From NCBI GenBank assembly GCA_039179985.1, contig JBCDED010000047.1, forward strand, positions 1 to 30,929: a stretch of 30,929 nucleotides of DNA. Direction: 5' to 3'. Shown here piece by piece: positions 23,561 to 30,929 of the stretch (positions within the stretch are counted from its first letter, which is position 1; the number at the start of each line of letters is the position of its first letter). Under the pieces are notes generated by a model. It was given only the letters and a program-made list of their open reading frames with translations. It was not told the DNA's origin and made no database searches. This DNA is from JBCCMQ01 sp039179985 (GTDB lineage: Bacteria; Pseudomonadota; Alphaproteobacteria; Rhodobacterales; Rhodobacteraceae). The position numbers and the translations under genes were made by a program.

Positions 23561-23641
23561 TCCGGCCTGACAGACTCAGATTAGGACGCAAGATCGGCTA
23601 TGGCTAGAATTTTCATAGGTTATTTTCGCGGATGGCGAAGG

Positions 23642-24235
23642 TTAATTGCCATGAAGCGCGTTTCGGGCGGGCGGGCCGATCTCCATGCCTAGAAAACGCA
23701 CATCCAGACCGGTCCGCTCGGGCGAGCAGGCCATTGGCCCCACCCGCACAGATTGATCGGCCGGATAATCCGCCAGCCGCATCAGCGTCCAGGTCTTGCC
23801 CTGCCCAAGGAAGTGAACCAGCACCGCCCCGCCTTGGCGGGTAAGGCGAATCTTCTGCGGCCCCGATATGTGCGGAACGCCGATCACCGACCAGTCCGAC
23901 CGTCCGTCCCGTGTTACGACAGTGGAGAAGTTGGTCACATCATCAGAGAACTCAATGCCCGCCTTTAGCCAGTTTTGCGCATCGGTTCGCATCATCAGAC
24001 CTGCCTGATCGTAGAGCACCTCGTAGGCCGCTTCGAATGCGATTGCCGCCGTGAAGTCCCCAGGCTGCGCGCGCCCCAGAAAATGGCCGTCGTCCCGGCG
24101 GAACCCATAGTAGGTGTCCTGCCAGAAGTCTGTCCTGGACCCCGTGGTCAATGTCAGCTCCTCCTCGGTCAGCGCCCAGGCAGGTGGTTCGTTCAGCCAG
24201 CTTGCATCGCGCAACACGTCTTCAAGGGAAGGCAT
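23642..24235 (-). CDS. DUF1349-family protein
   Basis: The 197-residue product starts at ATG 24235, which follows AGGAGAGCTG. The frame extends further upstream to 24367 but without a ribosome-binding site. The sequence shows the DUF1349 pattern: an early TGSRTDFWQDTYYGF segment, GRAQPGDFTAAIAFEAAYEVLYDQAGLMM, NWLKAGIEFSDDVTNFSTVVTRDGRSDWS and a conserved C-terminal GPMACSPERTGLDVRFLGMEIG. This family has a concanavalin-like beta-sandwich and is predicted to bind or act on sugars; characterised functions are scarce. It lies downstream of the promoter side of the transport operon and is divergent from the SDR gene. It has no signal peptide, so it is cytosolic. Confidence 0.85.
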   Translation of the reverse strand: MPSLEDVLRDASWLNEPPAWALTEEELTLTTGSRTDFWQDTYYGFRRDDGHFLGRAQPGDFTAAIAFEAAYEVLYDQAGLMMRTDAQNWLKAGIEFSDDVTNFSTVVTRDGRSDWSVIGVPHISGPQKIRLTRQGGAVLVHFLGQGKTWTLMRLADYPADQSVRVGPMACSPERTGLDVRFLGMEIGPPARNALHGN

Positions 24236-24285
24236 CAGCTCTCCTTTCTTGGGGCAGGCGCACGCATCATCTGTTGCGAAATGCA

Positions 24286-24317
24286 GCCGCCTCTGTCCAG
24301 AATGTTGCGGAGGCGGC
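24286..24317. repeat. Inverted repeat in the divergent DUF1349/SDR spacer
   Basis: GCCGCCTC (24286-24293) and GAGGCGGC (24310-24317) are perfect 8-base complements with a 16-base loop, followed by GTTTTGG. Two direct copies of TGTTGCG (24272-24278 and 24303-24309) lie 31 bases apart in and beside it. It may be a regulator site or a stem-loop leader. Confidence 0.5.
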
Positions 24318-24366
24318 GTTTTGGCAATGGCCCGGACGGTGCCGAAGAAACCCAAAGGGGAAGGCA

Positions 24367-25098
24367 ATGGAAACAGGCTTGAAGGACCGGGCAGTTCTTG
24401 TCACAGGCGCCTCAGGTGGCATTGGGGCCGCATCGGTGCGGAAGCTGACGCTTGAAGGAGCGCGGGTCATCGCCTCTGGGCGCGACGAAGACCGGCTGGC
24501 CACGCTGGCAGCGGAAACCGGCTGCGCCACCCTTGCCTTCGACCTGACATCGGAAAACGCGGTTCGCGACGCCCTGAGCGACCTGGAGTTGTTCGGCGTC
24601 GTCAATTGCGGCGGTTGGGGCGGCGAGATCGCTACGCCCATGGAGACCGATGTCGACGTCTTCGAAAAGGTCATCGACATCAATGCCCGCGGGACACTTT
24701 TGGTGACGAAATACGCCTCGCAAGGCATGGTGCGCGCTGGAATTGGCGGCTCCATCGTCAATGTCTCCAGCCAGGCGTCGCTTGTCGGGCTCTCGGGACA
24801 CATCTCTTATGCCTCCTCAAAGGGCGCAGTCGATGCCATGACCCGCGTGTCGGCGCTGGAGCTTGGGCGCTACAACATCCGGGTGAACGCGGTGAACCCT
24901 ACCGTGGTGATGACGCCCATGTCGGAATGGTACTGGGGCCGCGACGATATCGGCGGGCCGTTTCTGAAGACAATGCCCCTTGGCCGCTGGGCCACCGAAG
25001 ACGATTGCGCCGGGCCGATCGTCTTTCTGCTCTCCGATGCCGCTGCGATGGTCTCGGGCGTCTGCCTTCCCGTCGACGGCGGATTTACCGCCGTCTGA
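24367..25098 (+). CDS. SDR-family oxidoreductase, L-xylulose-reductase-like
   Basis: The 243-residue protein is a classical short-chain dehydrogenase. The cofactor motif VLVTGASGGIGAASV (residues 10-24), the active-site SSQ (134-136) and YASSK (Tyr148, Lys152) are intact. The stretch ALELGRYNIRVNAVNPTVVM followed by PLGRWATEDD and LPVDGGFTAV closely parallels the carbonyl/L-xylulose reductase (DCXR) type. In those enzymes a NNA-type motif follows strand four; here it reads VNCGGWGG (residues 79-86). The start ATG 24367 has GGGGAAGG upstream. It likely reduces or oxidises a ketose or polyol linked to the neighbouring catabolic genes. The longer upstream open frame is unsupported. Confidence 0.92.
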   Translation: METGLKDRAVLVTGASGGIGAASVRKLTLEGARVIASGRDEDRLATLAAETGCATLAFDLTSENAVRDALSDLELFGVVNCGGWGGEIATPMETDVDVFEKVIDINARGTLLVTKYASQGMVRAGIGGSIVNVSSQASLVGLSGHISYASSKGAVDAMTRVSALELGRYNIRVNAVNPTVVMTPMSEWYWGRDDIGGPFLKTMPLGRWATEDDCAGPIVFLLSDAAAMVSGVCLPVDGGFTAV

Positions 25099-25111
25099 CC
25101 CCCGAGCGCGG

Positions 25112-26104
25112 CTAGGGCGCCGGCACTGGCGCGCCGTCCGCCATCAGGCCCCGGTCCTGAAGGGCGGCCCAGAATTCGGATGGAATGGGCGTCTTGAACC
25201 AACCCACGATCTGGTCAAGTTCCGCCTTGCTGCGCGGACCCGGAATGACCGACGTCACAACGTCATGGCCAAGCGGGAACTGAAGCGAGGCAGCAGCCAG
25301 CGGTACAGCGAACTCATCCGCGACGCCGGAAAGCGCGCGGGCCTTTGCAACGATCTCTTCGGGGGCCTTGGCATAGTTCCACATTTCGCGCCCCACAAGG
25401 ATGCCCGAGTTGAAAGGTCCGCCACAGATGATCGAAGTGCCCGCGCCCTGGCACGCGGGAAAGAGGTCGAGAAGCGGCGTTTGTTCCAGGAGCGTATAGC
25501 GGCCGGCCAGCAGGAACATATCCCAGCTACCGATTTGCAGCGCGTCGAGACAGACCTGATTTTCGTTTACGCCAAGCCCGATTGCCCGGACGCGTCCGGC
25601 ACGGCGCAATTCTTCCATGGCGCGGTAACCGCCTTCCGCAAGATCGCGGAAATGGCGGGTGTTTTCCTCGCCATGCTGGAACGCACCGATGTCATGGGCC
25701 AGAAGAATATCGATCCGGTCGAGACCCAGTCGCTGAAGGTTGTCCTCAAAAGCGCGCATCACGCCATCGTATCCGTAGTCATAGACCACGTGAAACGGCA
25801 ACGGGTCGATCATGCCGAAGTCCATGGGGTTATCGACCGCCCCGGGCGCGAGGAGCCGTCCGACCTTGTCGGACAGGACGTAGTCCGTGCCGCGCAGCAT
25901 GTCACCCATAACCCGTTCCGATCGGCCGAACCCATACCAGGGTGCCGTGTCGAAATAACCGATCCCGGCACCGCGGGCGGCCGCAATCAGCTCGGCCGCC
26001 TGGGCGTAGTCCAGATCTGCGAAGTTTCCGCCAAGGGGCGCGCCGCCCAAACCAAGCGTGTCAATCCAAAGATCCGTGCGCCCCACCTGGCGTTTCTCGA
26101 ACAT
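25112..26104 (-). CDS. Aldo/keto reductase (L-fucose / D-arabinose dehydrogenase-like)
   Basis: The 330-residue protein is an aldo/keto reductase barrel with the usual tetrad: Asp and Tyr in GYFDTAPWYGFGRSE, Lys in VLSDKVGRLL and His in ILLAHDIG. The C-terminal TSVIPGPRSKAELDQIVGW is the NAD(P)-binding end of the family. The layout, with GGAPLGGNFADLDYAQAAELI at the start, resembles dehydrogenases of L-fucose, D-arabinose or L-galactose, which oxidise the sugar to a lactone. A pyridoxal-type reductase is the alternative. The ATG at 26104 has AAGGGGGGAAG upstream. It converges on the SDR gene (13-bp gap). It could initiate oxidation of an aldose in the sugar island. Confidence 0.9.
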   Translation of the reverse strand: MFEKRQVGRTDLWIDTLGLGGAPLGGNFADLDYAQAAELIAAARGAGIGYFDTAPWYGFGRSERVMGDMLRGTDYVLSDKVGRLLAPGAVDNPMDFGMIDPLPFHVVYDYGYDGVMRAFEDNLQRLGLDRIDILLAHDIGAFQHGEENTRHFRDLAEGGYRAMEELRRAGRVRAIGLGVNENQVCLDALQIGSWDMFLLAGRYTLLEQTPLLDLFPACQGAGTSIICGGPFNSGILVGREMWNYAKAPEEIVAKARALSGVADEFAVPLAAASLQFPLGHDVVTSVIPGPRSKAELDQIVGWFKTPIPSEFWAALQDRGLMADGAPVPAP

Positions 26105-26279
26105 CGGCTTCCCCCCTTAAGTCGCGTCCCCTCCGTTGAAGCAGAAACGCAAGCTGTTCGCCAGTGAGGGCTTCTGAAATCGACCTGTATGTCTATGGCC
26201 CTACGTTCATGGCGCCCGTTGGGTGGCGATTGCGCCGGCAGCCTTCCCGCCAAAGGTTGGGGTCTCAGACTTCGCTGGC

Positions 26280-27251
26280 CTAGCCGCCAGATCCCGGCTT
26301 TCCCATGCGCGTTGCCACGAAAACACCACCAATGATCAGCGCGGCACCGATCCCCTGATAGAGTTGCAGCTGCGCATCGCGGTACACGACGGACTCGACT
26401 GTGACAAAGAAGGGCACAAGATAAGTAAAGAGCGAAGCCGCAGAGGCGCTGATGACATGGGTGCCGTAGGTGATCAGGTGCAGGTAGAGCGCACCCATAC
26501 CGATCCCAACGAACAGGATCGAGCCCCAGAGCGCAGGCGTGTAGGTCAGGAAATCCAGCTCAGGAATTTCCTCCGCCAAGAAGAAGGGCAACAGAACAAG
26601 CATGCCGATGACAAGGGCTGCAAAAAGCCCCTCCTGAGGTTTCGGGTGGATCTTCCATTTCCTAAGCAAAACAAGGTAGAGCGCCCGCGCAAAAGCAGCC
26701 GCAAGCATAAACAGAAACGGCACGTGGGGATCAAAGGCCACAAGCTTGGCCCAGTTTCCATCAAAGGCAAAGACAAGCGCGCCCAAGAGCGCGGCCAGAA
26801 TACCAAGATACTGCGCAGCGGTCAGACGTTCGCCCATGACGAACGCCGAAAGGAAGATCGTGATCACCGGGATCGATGTGTAGCCTGCTGCTAGGTCGAT
26901 CAGGTCTTCTGATCTAAGCGCCAAGTAAATCAGTAGGGGGGCTAGCACGACACCGACGATGGAAAGCGGTATCAGGTACCTCCACGTCTGCATCAGATAC
27001 CGAAGGGGATGGCCCCGCGCGCGGACCACGAAGGGCAAAACACAGAGCGCCGCGATCAGGCAACGCCAGAACGTCAGGACGGCGGGTGACACGTCGTCCA
27101 CCGCAAGGTTGCCGGCAATAAAGTTACCCGAACTGATCAGCATCGCCAGAGTCAGTGCGCCAAAGGCGAGGAATCTACTGTCCCGGGTCAATCGTCGACA
27201 TCCCTTTGTCTCAGGAACCCGCCCTGCTGCACTGGATATCTCATTCGCCAT
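26280..27251 (-). CDS. EamA/DMT-superfamily transporter
   Basis: The product (about 323 residues from ATG 27251) has ten transmembrane segments in two EamA repeats. Repeat one spans RFLAFGALTLAMLISSGNF to GALVFAFDG; repeat two spans VPFLFMLAAAFARALYLVLL to IGGVFVATRMGKPG. A ten-helix drug/metabolite exporter is the likely identity, exporting amino acids or other metabolites. The chosen ATG overlaps the end of the acyl-CoA synthetase gene by 11 bases and follows GCGGGGA; another ATG at 27278 would overlap more. The overlap implies a shared transcript with the synthetase. Substrate unknown. Confidence 0.9.
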   Translation of the reverse strand: MANEISSAAGRVPETKGCRRLTRDSRFLAFGALTLAMLISSGNFIAGNLAVDDVSPAVLTFWRCLIAALCVLPFVVRARGHPLRYLMQTWRYLIPLSIVGVVLAPLLIYLALRSEDLIDLAAGYTSIPVITIFLSAFVMGERLTAAQYLGILAALLGALVFAFDGNWAKLVAFDPHVPFLFMLAAAFARALYLVLLRKWKIHPKPQEGLFAALVIGMLVLLPFFLAEEIPELDFLTYTPALWGSILFVGIGMGALYLHLITYGTHVISASAASLFTYLVPFFVTVESVVYRDAQLQLYQGIGAALIIGGVFVATRMGKPGSGG

Positions 27252-28794
27252 TCCCCGCAGCAAGCTTTTCCGCGGCAAGCCGTTTCAGGGCCATCCGGTC
27301 GACTTTGCCCGTTGCGTTGATCGGCATTTCGTTCAGCACAATCGCCATCTCGGGCCCTTTGTAGCCGATCTGACTTTTGGCGGTGTCGATGATCGCTTGG
27401 GTTTCGGGCCTTGGAACATTCGGTTTGAGCGTCACGAAGACCCAGACGTTCTCACCATGGAGCGCATTCCGAACGCCGACGGCGCCGGCGAGATCGATGG
27501 CAGGGTGAAGCATGACCGCCTCTTCCACTTCTTGCGGCGCGATGTTTGACCCGTCATGGATGATGATTTGCTTGGACCGGCCCTTGAACCAGAGAAACCC
27601 GTCCTCGTCGATCCGCATCACATCGCCGGTGTCAAACCATCCGTCCCTGAAGCATTTGGCATTCTCTTCGGGGTTGTTCCAGTAACCCTGGCAGACGGGC
27701 GCACCCGAAAGCCACAGGGCACCTTCGCTGACTTCCCTGCCCTCTTTGTCGCGGATCGACCCTTGGTAGCCCGGACAGAATTGCCCCACGGACCCGGGCT
27801 TGGCCGATCCGTCCACTGGACCGAGCGTGCAATCCGTCGCTTCGGTCAGGCCATAGGTCTCGGTTATCGGCAGGCCGGCCAATTCGACGAACTGACGCTC
27901 GACTTCGACCGGAAACTTGTCGCCACCACTGATGAGCAGGCGCACAGACCGAAAATCTTCCCGCGTCGCCTTGTGATCATGGAGAAAGGCGATCAGGGCC
28001 GCCGGCAAGGCGACGATCACCGTCGGTTTGTGCTGCCGTATCAGGCGCAGCACCGAGTCCGCATCGAACCCACGCTCAAGAACGACCGGCGCGCGTCTTG
28101 AGAACGCAGCGAGCACCGTAGAAAAACTTCCGACATGGGAAACCGAGCCACCGGGAAAGACGACATCCGTCTCGGTCACCTTCATGGCTTGCGCAAAGCT
28201 CGCTGTGATCGACCCAAAGGACCTGATGCTGTGCATCACACCCTTAGGTCTGCCGGTACTGCCGGATGTGAAAAAGATCAGGGCCGTCGCGTCGATGTCG
28301 ATCTCTGGAAAGGTCACCTCTGGCACGTCGGCTGACAGGACGGTTTCGAGAGCCTTTGCCGCGTCCAGACCGCCGCCGACCGAAATCAGCCCTTTGGAAA
28401 GTGCGCCCGCTTGCTGGCTGGCGGCGATATCCGCGGCCCGCTCCGCGCGAACCATCAGCATCTGCGCATCGCTGAACTCAAGCGCATAGTCGATATTGGC
28501 GGGTGTGTACCGGTGGTTCAGCGGCGTTGCGATGACACCGGCCTTTAGGCATGCAAAGTAGAAAAGTACAAGCTCCCCACAGTTCGGCAGGAGCGACGCA
28601 ACACGGTCGCCGGGTTGCAAACCCCTGGCTACAAAATAGGCAGCAAGCCGGTCAACCTGGTCACTGACGTCGCGCCATGTCCATCTGCGCCTGCCGTCAG
28701 CAAGCGCGAAGGCACCCGGTGCGATACGGACCGCATCTGCGAGGAGGGTGTGCAGGGACGCCGGGCCGGCAAGGTCTGGTCCAAAGACTGGCAT
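27241..28794 (-). CDS. AMP-dependent acyl-CoA synthetase/ligase
   Basis: The 517-residue protein is an ANL-superfamily adenylating enzyme that activates a carboxylic acid via an acyl-adenylate and transfers it to CoA. The phosphate-binding loop FFTSGSTGRPKGVMH, the TYGLTEA motif, the hinge region GWFDTGDVMRIDEDGFLWFKGRSKQII and the C-terminal lysine in PINATGKVDRMALK are all present. Long- or medium-chain fatty acids, or aromatic acids, are possible substrates; sequence inspection does not decide. The ATG at 28794 follows GGGGG. The downstream transporter gene overlaps its stop by 11 bases. Confidence 0.94.
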   Translation of the reverse strand: MPVFGPDLAGPASLHTLLADAVRIAPGAFALADGRRRWTWRDVSDQVDRLAAYFVARGLQPGDRVASLLPNCGELVLFYFACLKAGVIATPLNHRYTPANIDYALEFSDAQMLMVRAERAADIAASQQAGALSKGLISVGGGLDAAKALETVLSADVPEVTFPEIDIDATALIFFTSGSTGRPKGVMHSIRSFGSITASFAQAMKVTETDVVFPGGSVSHVGSFSTVLAAFSRRAPVVLERGFDADSVLRLIRQHKPTVIVALPAALIAFLHDHKATREDFRSVRLLISGGDKFPVEVERQFVELAGLPITETYGLTEATDCTLGPVDGSAKPGSVGQFCPGYQGSIRDKEGREVSEGALWLSGAPVCQGYWNNPEENAKCFRDGWFDTGDVMRIDEDGFLWFKGRSKQIIIHDGSNIAPQEVEEAVMLHPAIDLAGAVGVRNALHGENVWVFVTLKPNVPRPETQAIIDTAKSQIGYKGPEMAIVLNEMPINATGKVDRMALKRLAAEKLAAGNGE

Positions 28795-28905
28795 TGCATC
28801 CCCCGCTACCGGCAGCCGTCGCTGGCCCTGTCACGCAATGGTTCGGACAGAAACACAGTTGTCTGCGCCATGCAAATGGTCTCAACCAAGGGCAAAAACA
28901 GAGGG

Positions 28906-29349
28906 TCAGAAACGCGGAACGGGTCGCCGCAGGCGGTCCTGCAAGCGGAGCCTTTCGAAGCGGCTGCGATCGTAGTCATGAAGAAGGCGCGCGCGCTCCT
29001 GGGGCTGAGATGCGGGCACATTGGCGATCTCTCCGGTGAGACGGCTTTCGCGTGCATGACGTATCAGAATCTGGTCAGAAACAGTGCGGTACCGCTGCGC
29101 GCTCGGTACTGTGGACACTTTGGCCACCGGTCTTGTAATCACGCAGGGAACGGCGGAAGTGGAGCGGCTTCCGCAGGCGGCCACTGGGCGCGCAGCGCCG
29201 GCGCTGCGGCCAGAACTTGATGCAACCCCTGAATAGGCCTGACCCGCCCCCAGAGAGGGCAGTCGCGCGGAGTCCGGCATCTCTTCTATTGGAGCGACAC
29301 AGGCACCGACAAAGACAATAGAGAGAACCGCTAAGCTGCGGACTGTCAC
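28906..29349 (-). CDS. Putative small lipoprotein, unknown function
   Basis: The 147-residue product starts at GTG 29349, which has GGAGG eight bases upstream; an ATG at 29364 in the same frame has no site. From the GTG the N-terminus reads MTVRSLAVLSIVFVGACVAP, a lipoprotein signal with lipobox VGAC at residues 14-17. The mature part is Ser/Gly/Ala-rich, then a helix-forming charged C-terminus (SQPQERARLLHDYDRSRFERLRLQDRLRR). The protein is thus expected to be anchored in the outer or inner membrane. It is divergent from the DUF1800 gene across a spacer with two inverted repeats. Arg-rich composition resembles a GC-rich shadow frame, so I am only moderately sure it is real. Confidence 0.55.
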   Translation of the reverse strand: MTVRSLAVLSIVFVGACVAPIEEMPDSARLPSLGAGQAYSGVASSSGRSAGAARPVAACGSRSTSAVPCVITRPVAKVSTVPSAQRYRTVSDQILIRHARESRLTGEIANVPASQPQERARLLHDYDRSRFERLRLQDRLRRPVPRF

Positions 29350-29411
29350 CGGCGCGTCCTCCATCCTGTTGCCAGTGTCGAAAGTATAGTTGAAAGGCCG
29401 CCGATGTGCTT

Positions 29412-29437
29412 GCGAAATCGTACCTAAAGGATTTCGC
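29412..29437. repeat. Inverted repeat in the spacer upstream of DUF1800
   Basis: GCGAAATC (29412-29419) and GATTTCGC (29430-29437) are perfect 8-base complements separated by 10 bases. Together with the second palindrome at 29479 it lies in the 231-bp spacer between the putative lipoprotein and the DUF1800 gene. No T-run follows, so a terminator is unlikely; an operator is more plausible. Confidence 0.5.
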
Positions 29438-29478
29438 GACGGTCAAGATTGCGCCGCAGTTTGCCATTACGCTCGGGT

Positions 29479-29493
29479 TCCGAAACTTTCGGA
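29479..29493. promoter_or_regulatory. Palindrome TCCGAAA-C-TTTCGGA upstream of DUF1800
   Basis: A perfect 15-base palindrome with 7-base arms around a single C lies about 88 bases before the DUF1800 start. It is a candidate operator. No regulator gene is adjacent within the window. Confidence 0.5.
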
Positions 29494-29580
29494 GCGGTCC
29501 AGGCAAGGTTTCTGCGCCGTTTGGCGACGGATACGACGCGCCCGACCGTTTAAGGCAAGATGCAGTGAAGGCAAAGGAGC

Positions 29581-30929
29581 ATGTCCGTGCCAGAAACCGA
29601 TGTCGCGCAGATACGTTTTGGCTACGGTTTCAGGCCGCAAGCGAAACCGCTGTCGCGGGCTGCTCTCTATGATGCGGCGGCGGGTCCCGACCGCGCGGTG
29701 GCGCAGTATCCGGGCCTGTCGCTGGACGCAGCACTTGGCATGGGCCGGGCGTTTCGGGAAGCAGGCCGGGACCGCCGGAACGGTGTGCTCGGGGCCGAAC
29801 GGCGTTACGAAGGCGCCCAGTCCGCCCTGCGCGGAGCCGTGGCAGACGGGCTGCGCACCACCCTAGCCCGGGTGCTGGCCTCCGGCGCCCCCCTGCGCGA
29901 GCGGCTCACGTGGTTTTGGGCAGATCACTTCACCGTAGCGCCGCAGAACCCGCTGAGCCGCGCCACGGCGTTGAGTTTTGCTGACGACGCGATCCGTCCG
30001 CATCTCTTCGGGCCATTTGCCGGGATGCTGAAGGCCGTACTCCGCCATCCTTCCATGTTGGTTTACCTCGATCAGTTTCAGTCGATCGGACCTCAGTCGC
30101 GCGCGGCACGGCGCTCGGGACGCGGGCTGAATGAAAACCTCGCGCGTGAACTGCTGGAACTGCACACTCTGGGTACGGGCAGCGGTTACACGCAAACGGA
30201 CGTCCGCGCGGCGGCAGAGCTTTTGACAGGGCTTTCCGTCGATCCGAACCGCGGGTTCGTCTTCCGCCCCTTTGCCGCGCAACCGGGCGCAGAGACCGTC
30301 CTTGGCAAGACCTACGGATCTGGAAAGCCCGCGGACATTGCCGATATCGATGCTTTCCTCGATGATCTAGCGGTGCGGCCTGAAACCGCCCGGCACATTG
30401 CGCGAAAGCTGGCCATACACTTCGTGGCGGACGATCCGCCTGAGGCCTTGACCCAAGATTTGGAAGCAGCCTACCGGGACACCGAGGGCGATCTGGGGGC
30501 GGTGACCCGCGTTCTGCTGGACCACCCGGAGACAGACCGGGCGCCTTTGCGGAAGGTCAAAACGCCCTTTGAGTTTATCGCCTCGGCCCTGACCGCGCTT
30601 GGGTTTCGAGACAGCGATCTAGACCGGACCAATGCCCGGGCGCTGCAGCGGCTCGTGACCCGGCCGCTTGCGGTAATGGGCCAGCCGTTCATGCGCGCGC
30701 CAGGACCCGATGGCTGGTCCGAAGACCCGGCGCACTGGATCACGCCCCAGGGGCTTGCCACCCGGATATCGTGGTCGGTCGCGGTTGCCGCCCGGCTCGG
30801 ACAGCGCGCCGGCGACCCACGCTTCTTCCTCAACAGAACACTTGGCGACGTGGCCGGGGCTCCGCTGCGCTTTGCGGTCTCGGCGGCGGAAACGCAGGCC
30901 GAGGGGATTGCGATTGTCCTTGCTTCGGC
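29581..30929 (+). CDS. DUF1800-family protein, C-terminus cut off by window edge
   Basis: An open frame of about 449 residues runs off the right edge. The DUF1800 signature RGLNENLARELLELHTLG (about residues 181-198), the WFWADHF segment (111-117), HPSMLVYLDQ and KVKTPFEFIASALTALG are all visible. In many genomes such genes are followed by a DUF1501 partner; the next gene is outside the window. There is no obvious N-terminal signal peptide. The start is uncertain: ATG 29581 is only one base from AAGGAG (29574-29579) but 9 from GAAGG; GTG 29587 has ideal 7-base spacing from AAGGAG. The biochemical function of the family is not established to my knowledge. Confidence 0.93.
   Translation, partial: MSVPETDVAQIRFGYGFRPQAKPLSRAALYDAAAGPDRAVAQYPGLSLDAALGMGRAFREAGRDRRNGVLGAERRYEGAQSALRGAVADGLRTTLARVLASGAPLRERLTWFWADHFTVAPQNPLSRATALSFADDAIRPHLFGPFAGMLKAVLRHPSMLVYLDQFQSIGPQSRAARRSGRGLNENLARELLELHTLGTGSGYTQTDVRAAAELLTGLSVDPNRGFVFRPFAAQPGAETVLGKTYGSGKPADIADIDAFLDDLAVRPETARHIARKLAIHFVADDPPEALTQDLEAAYRDTEGDLGAVTRVLLDHPETDRAPLRKVKTPFEFIASALTALGFRDSDLDRTNARALQRLVTRPLAVMGQPFMRAPGPDGWSEDPAHWITPQGLATRISWSVAVAARLGQRAGDPRFFLNRTLGDVAGAPLRFAVSAAETQAEGIAIVLAS

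Noticed and set aside
24980..26167. 395-codon plus-strand frame opposite the aldo/keto reductase
   Set aside because: The aldo/keto reductase on the minus strand has its complete catalytic tetrad and a strong ribosome-binding site; this frame has neither.
29406..29672. 88-codon frame overlapping the DUF1800 start
   Set aside because: It overlaps the DUF1800 gene in another frame, lacks a ribosome-binding site and has no recognisable features.
1..30929. Mobile elements, CRISPR arrays, phage genes, tRNA or rRNA
   Set aside because: No transposase or integrase motifs, no regular repeat-spacer arrays and no tRNA-like T-loop sequences were found on reading both strands; a tRNA or covariance-model scan could still reveal small RNAs.

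Overview
The window looks like chromosomal DNA of an alphaproteobacterium, most likely a marine Rhodobacteraceae (Roseobacter-type) member. It is GC-rich and densely coding, with many ATGA overlaps, a cbpA-cbpM pair, an Mlc-titration-factor-type protease, and a large ABC-transporter sugar/polyol cluster. The taxon is an inference from gene style; there is no rRNA or other marker. I see no tRNA, rRNA, CRISPR array, transposase, integrase or phage gene.

Layout. 1-2.6 kb: a cut-off exported protein on the minus strand, the HtpX-type membrane protease, a small exported two-cysteine protein, and an MtfA-type protease. 2.8-6.05 kb: alanine dehydrogenase, a quinone-oxidoreductase-type enzyme and an AEC-family carrier on the plus strand. 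6.06-7.6 kb: a four-helix membrane protein divergent from a MarR regulator, with a perfect palindrome between them, then another membrane protein. 7.6-10.4 kb: a 363-bp non-coding stretch with clustered inverted repeats, then a coupled run of cbpA, cbpM, a small basic protein and an alpha/beta-hydrolase whose nucleophile position is alanine. 10.5-11.7 kb: a CPA1-type cation:proton antiporter.

11.8-26.1 kb is a carbohydrate catabolic island. On the plus strand are a class I (DhnA/LacD-like) aldolase, a Gfo/Idh/MocA dehydrogenase and a PfkB-family kinase. Converging on them from the minus strand, in transcription order, are a solute-binding protein, two permeases, an ATPase, a DUF4432 aldose-epimerase-like protein, a zinc alcohol dehydrogenase and a GMC flavin oxidoreductase. 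Upstream of these lie a DUF1349 protein, an L-xylulose-reductase-like SDR and an aldo/keto reductase. A reasonable reading is uptake of a sugar or polyol, epimerisation and oxidation to a ketose, phosphorylation by the PfkB kinase and aldol cleavage to C3 units. The substrate cannot be read from sequence, and no regulator gene is in the cluster.

26.3-30.9 kb: an EamA/DMT exporter overlapping the end of an acyl-CoA synthetase gene, a small putative lipoprotein, and the start of a DUF1800 gene that runs off the right edge. The lipoprotein and DUF1800 genes diverge from a spacer carrying two strong inverted repeats.

The best leads are the orphan sugar cluster with its enlarged permeases, the Ser-to-Ala hydrolase, and several well-placed palindromes.
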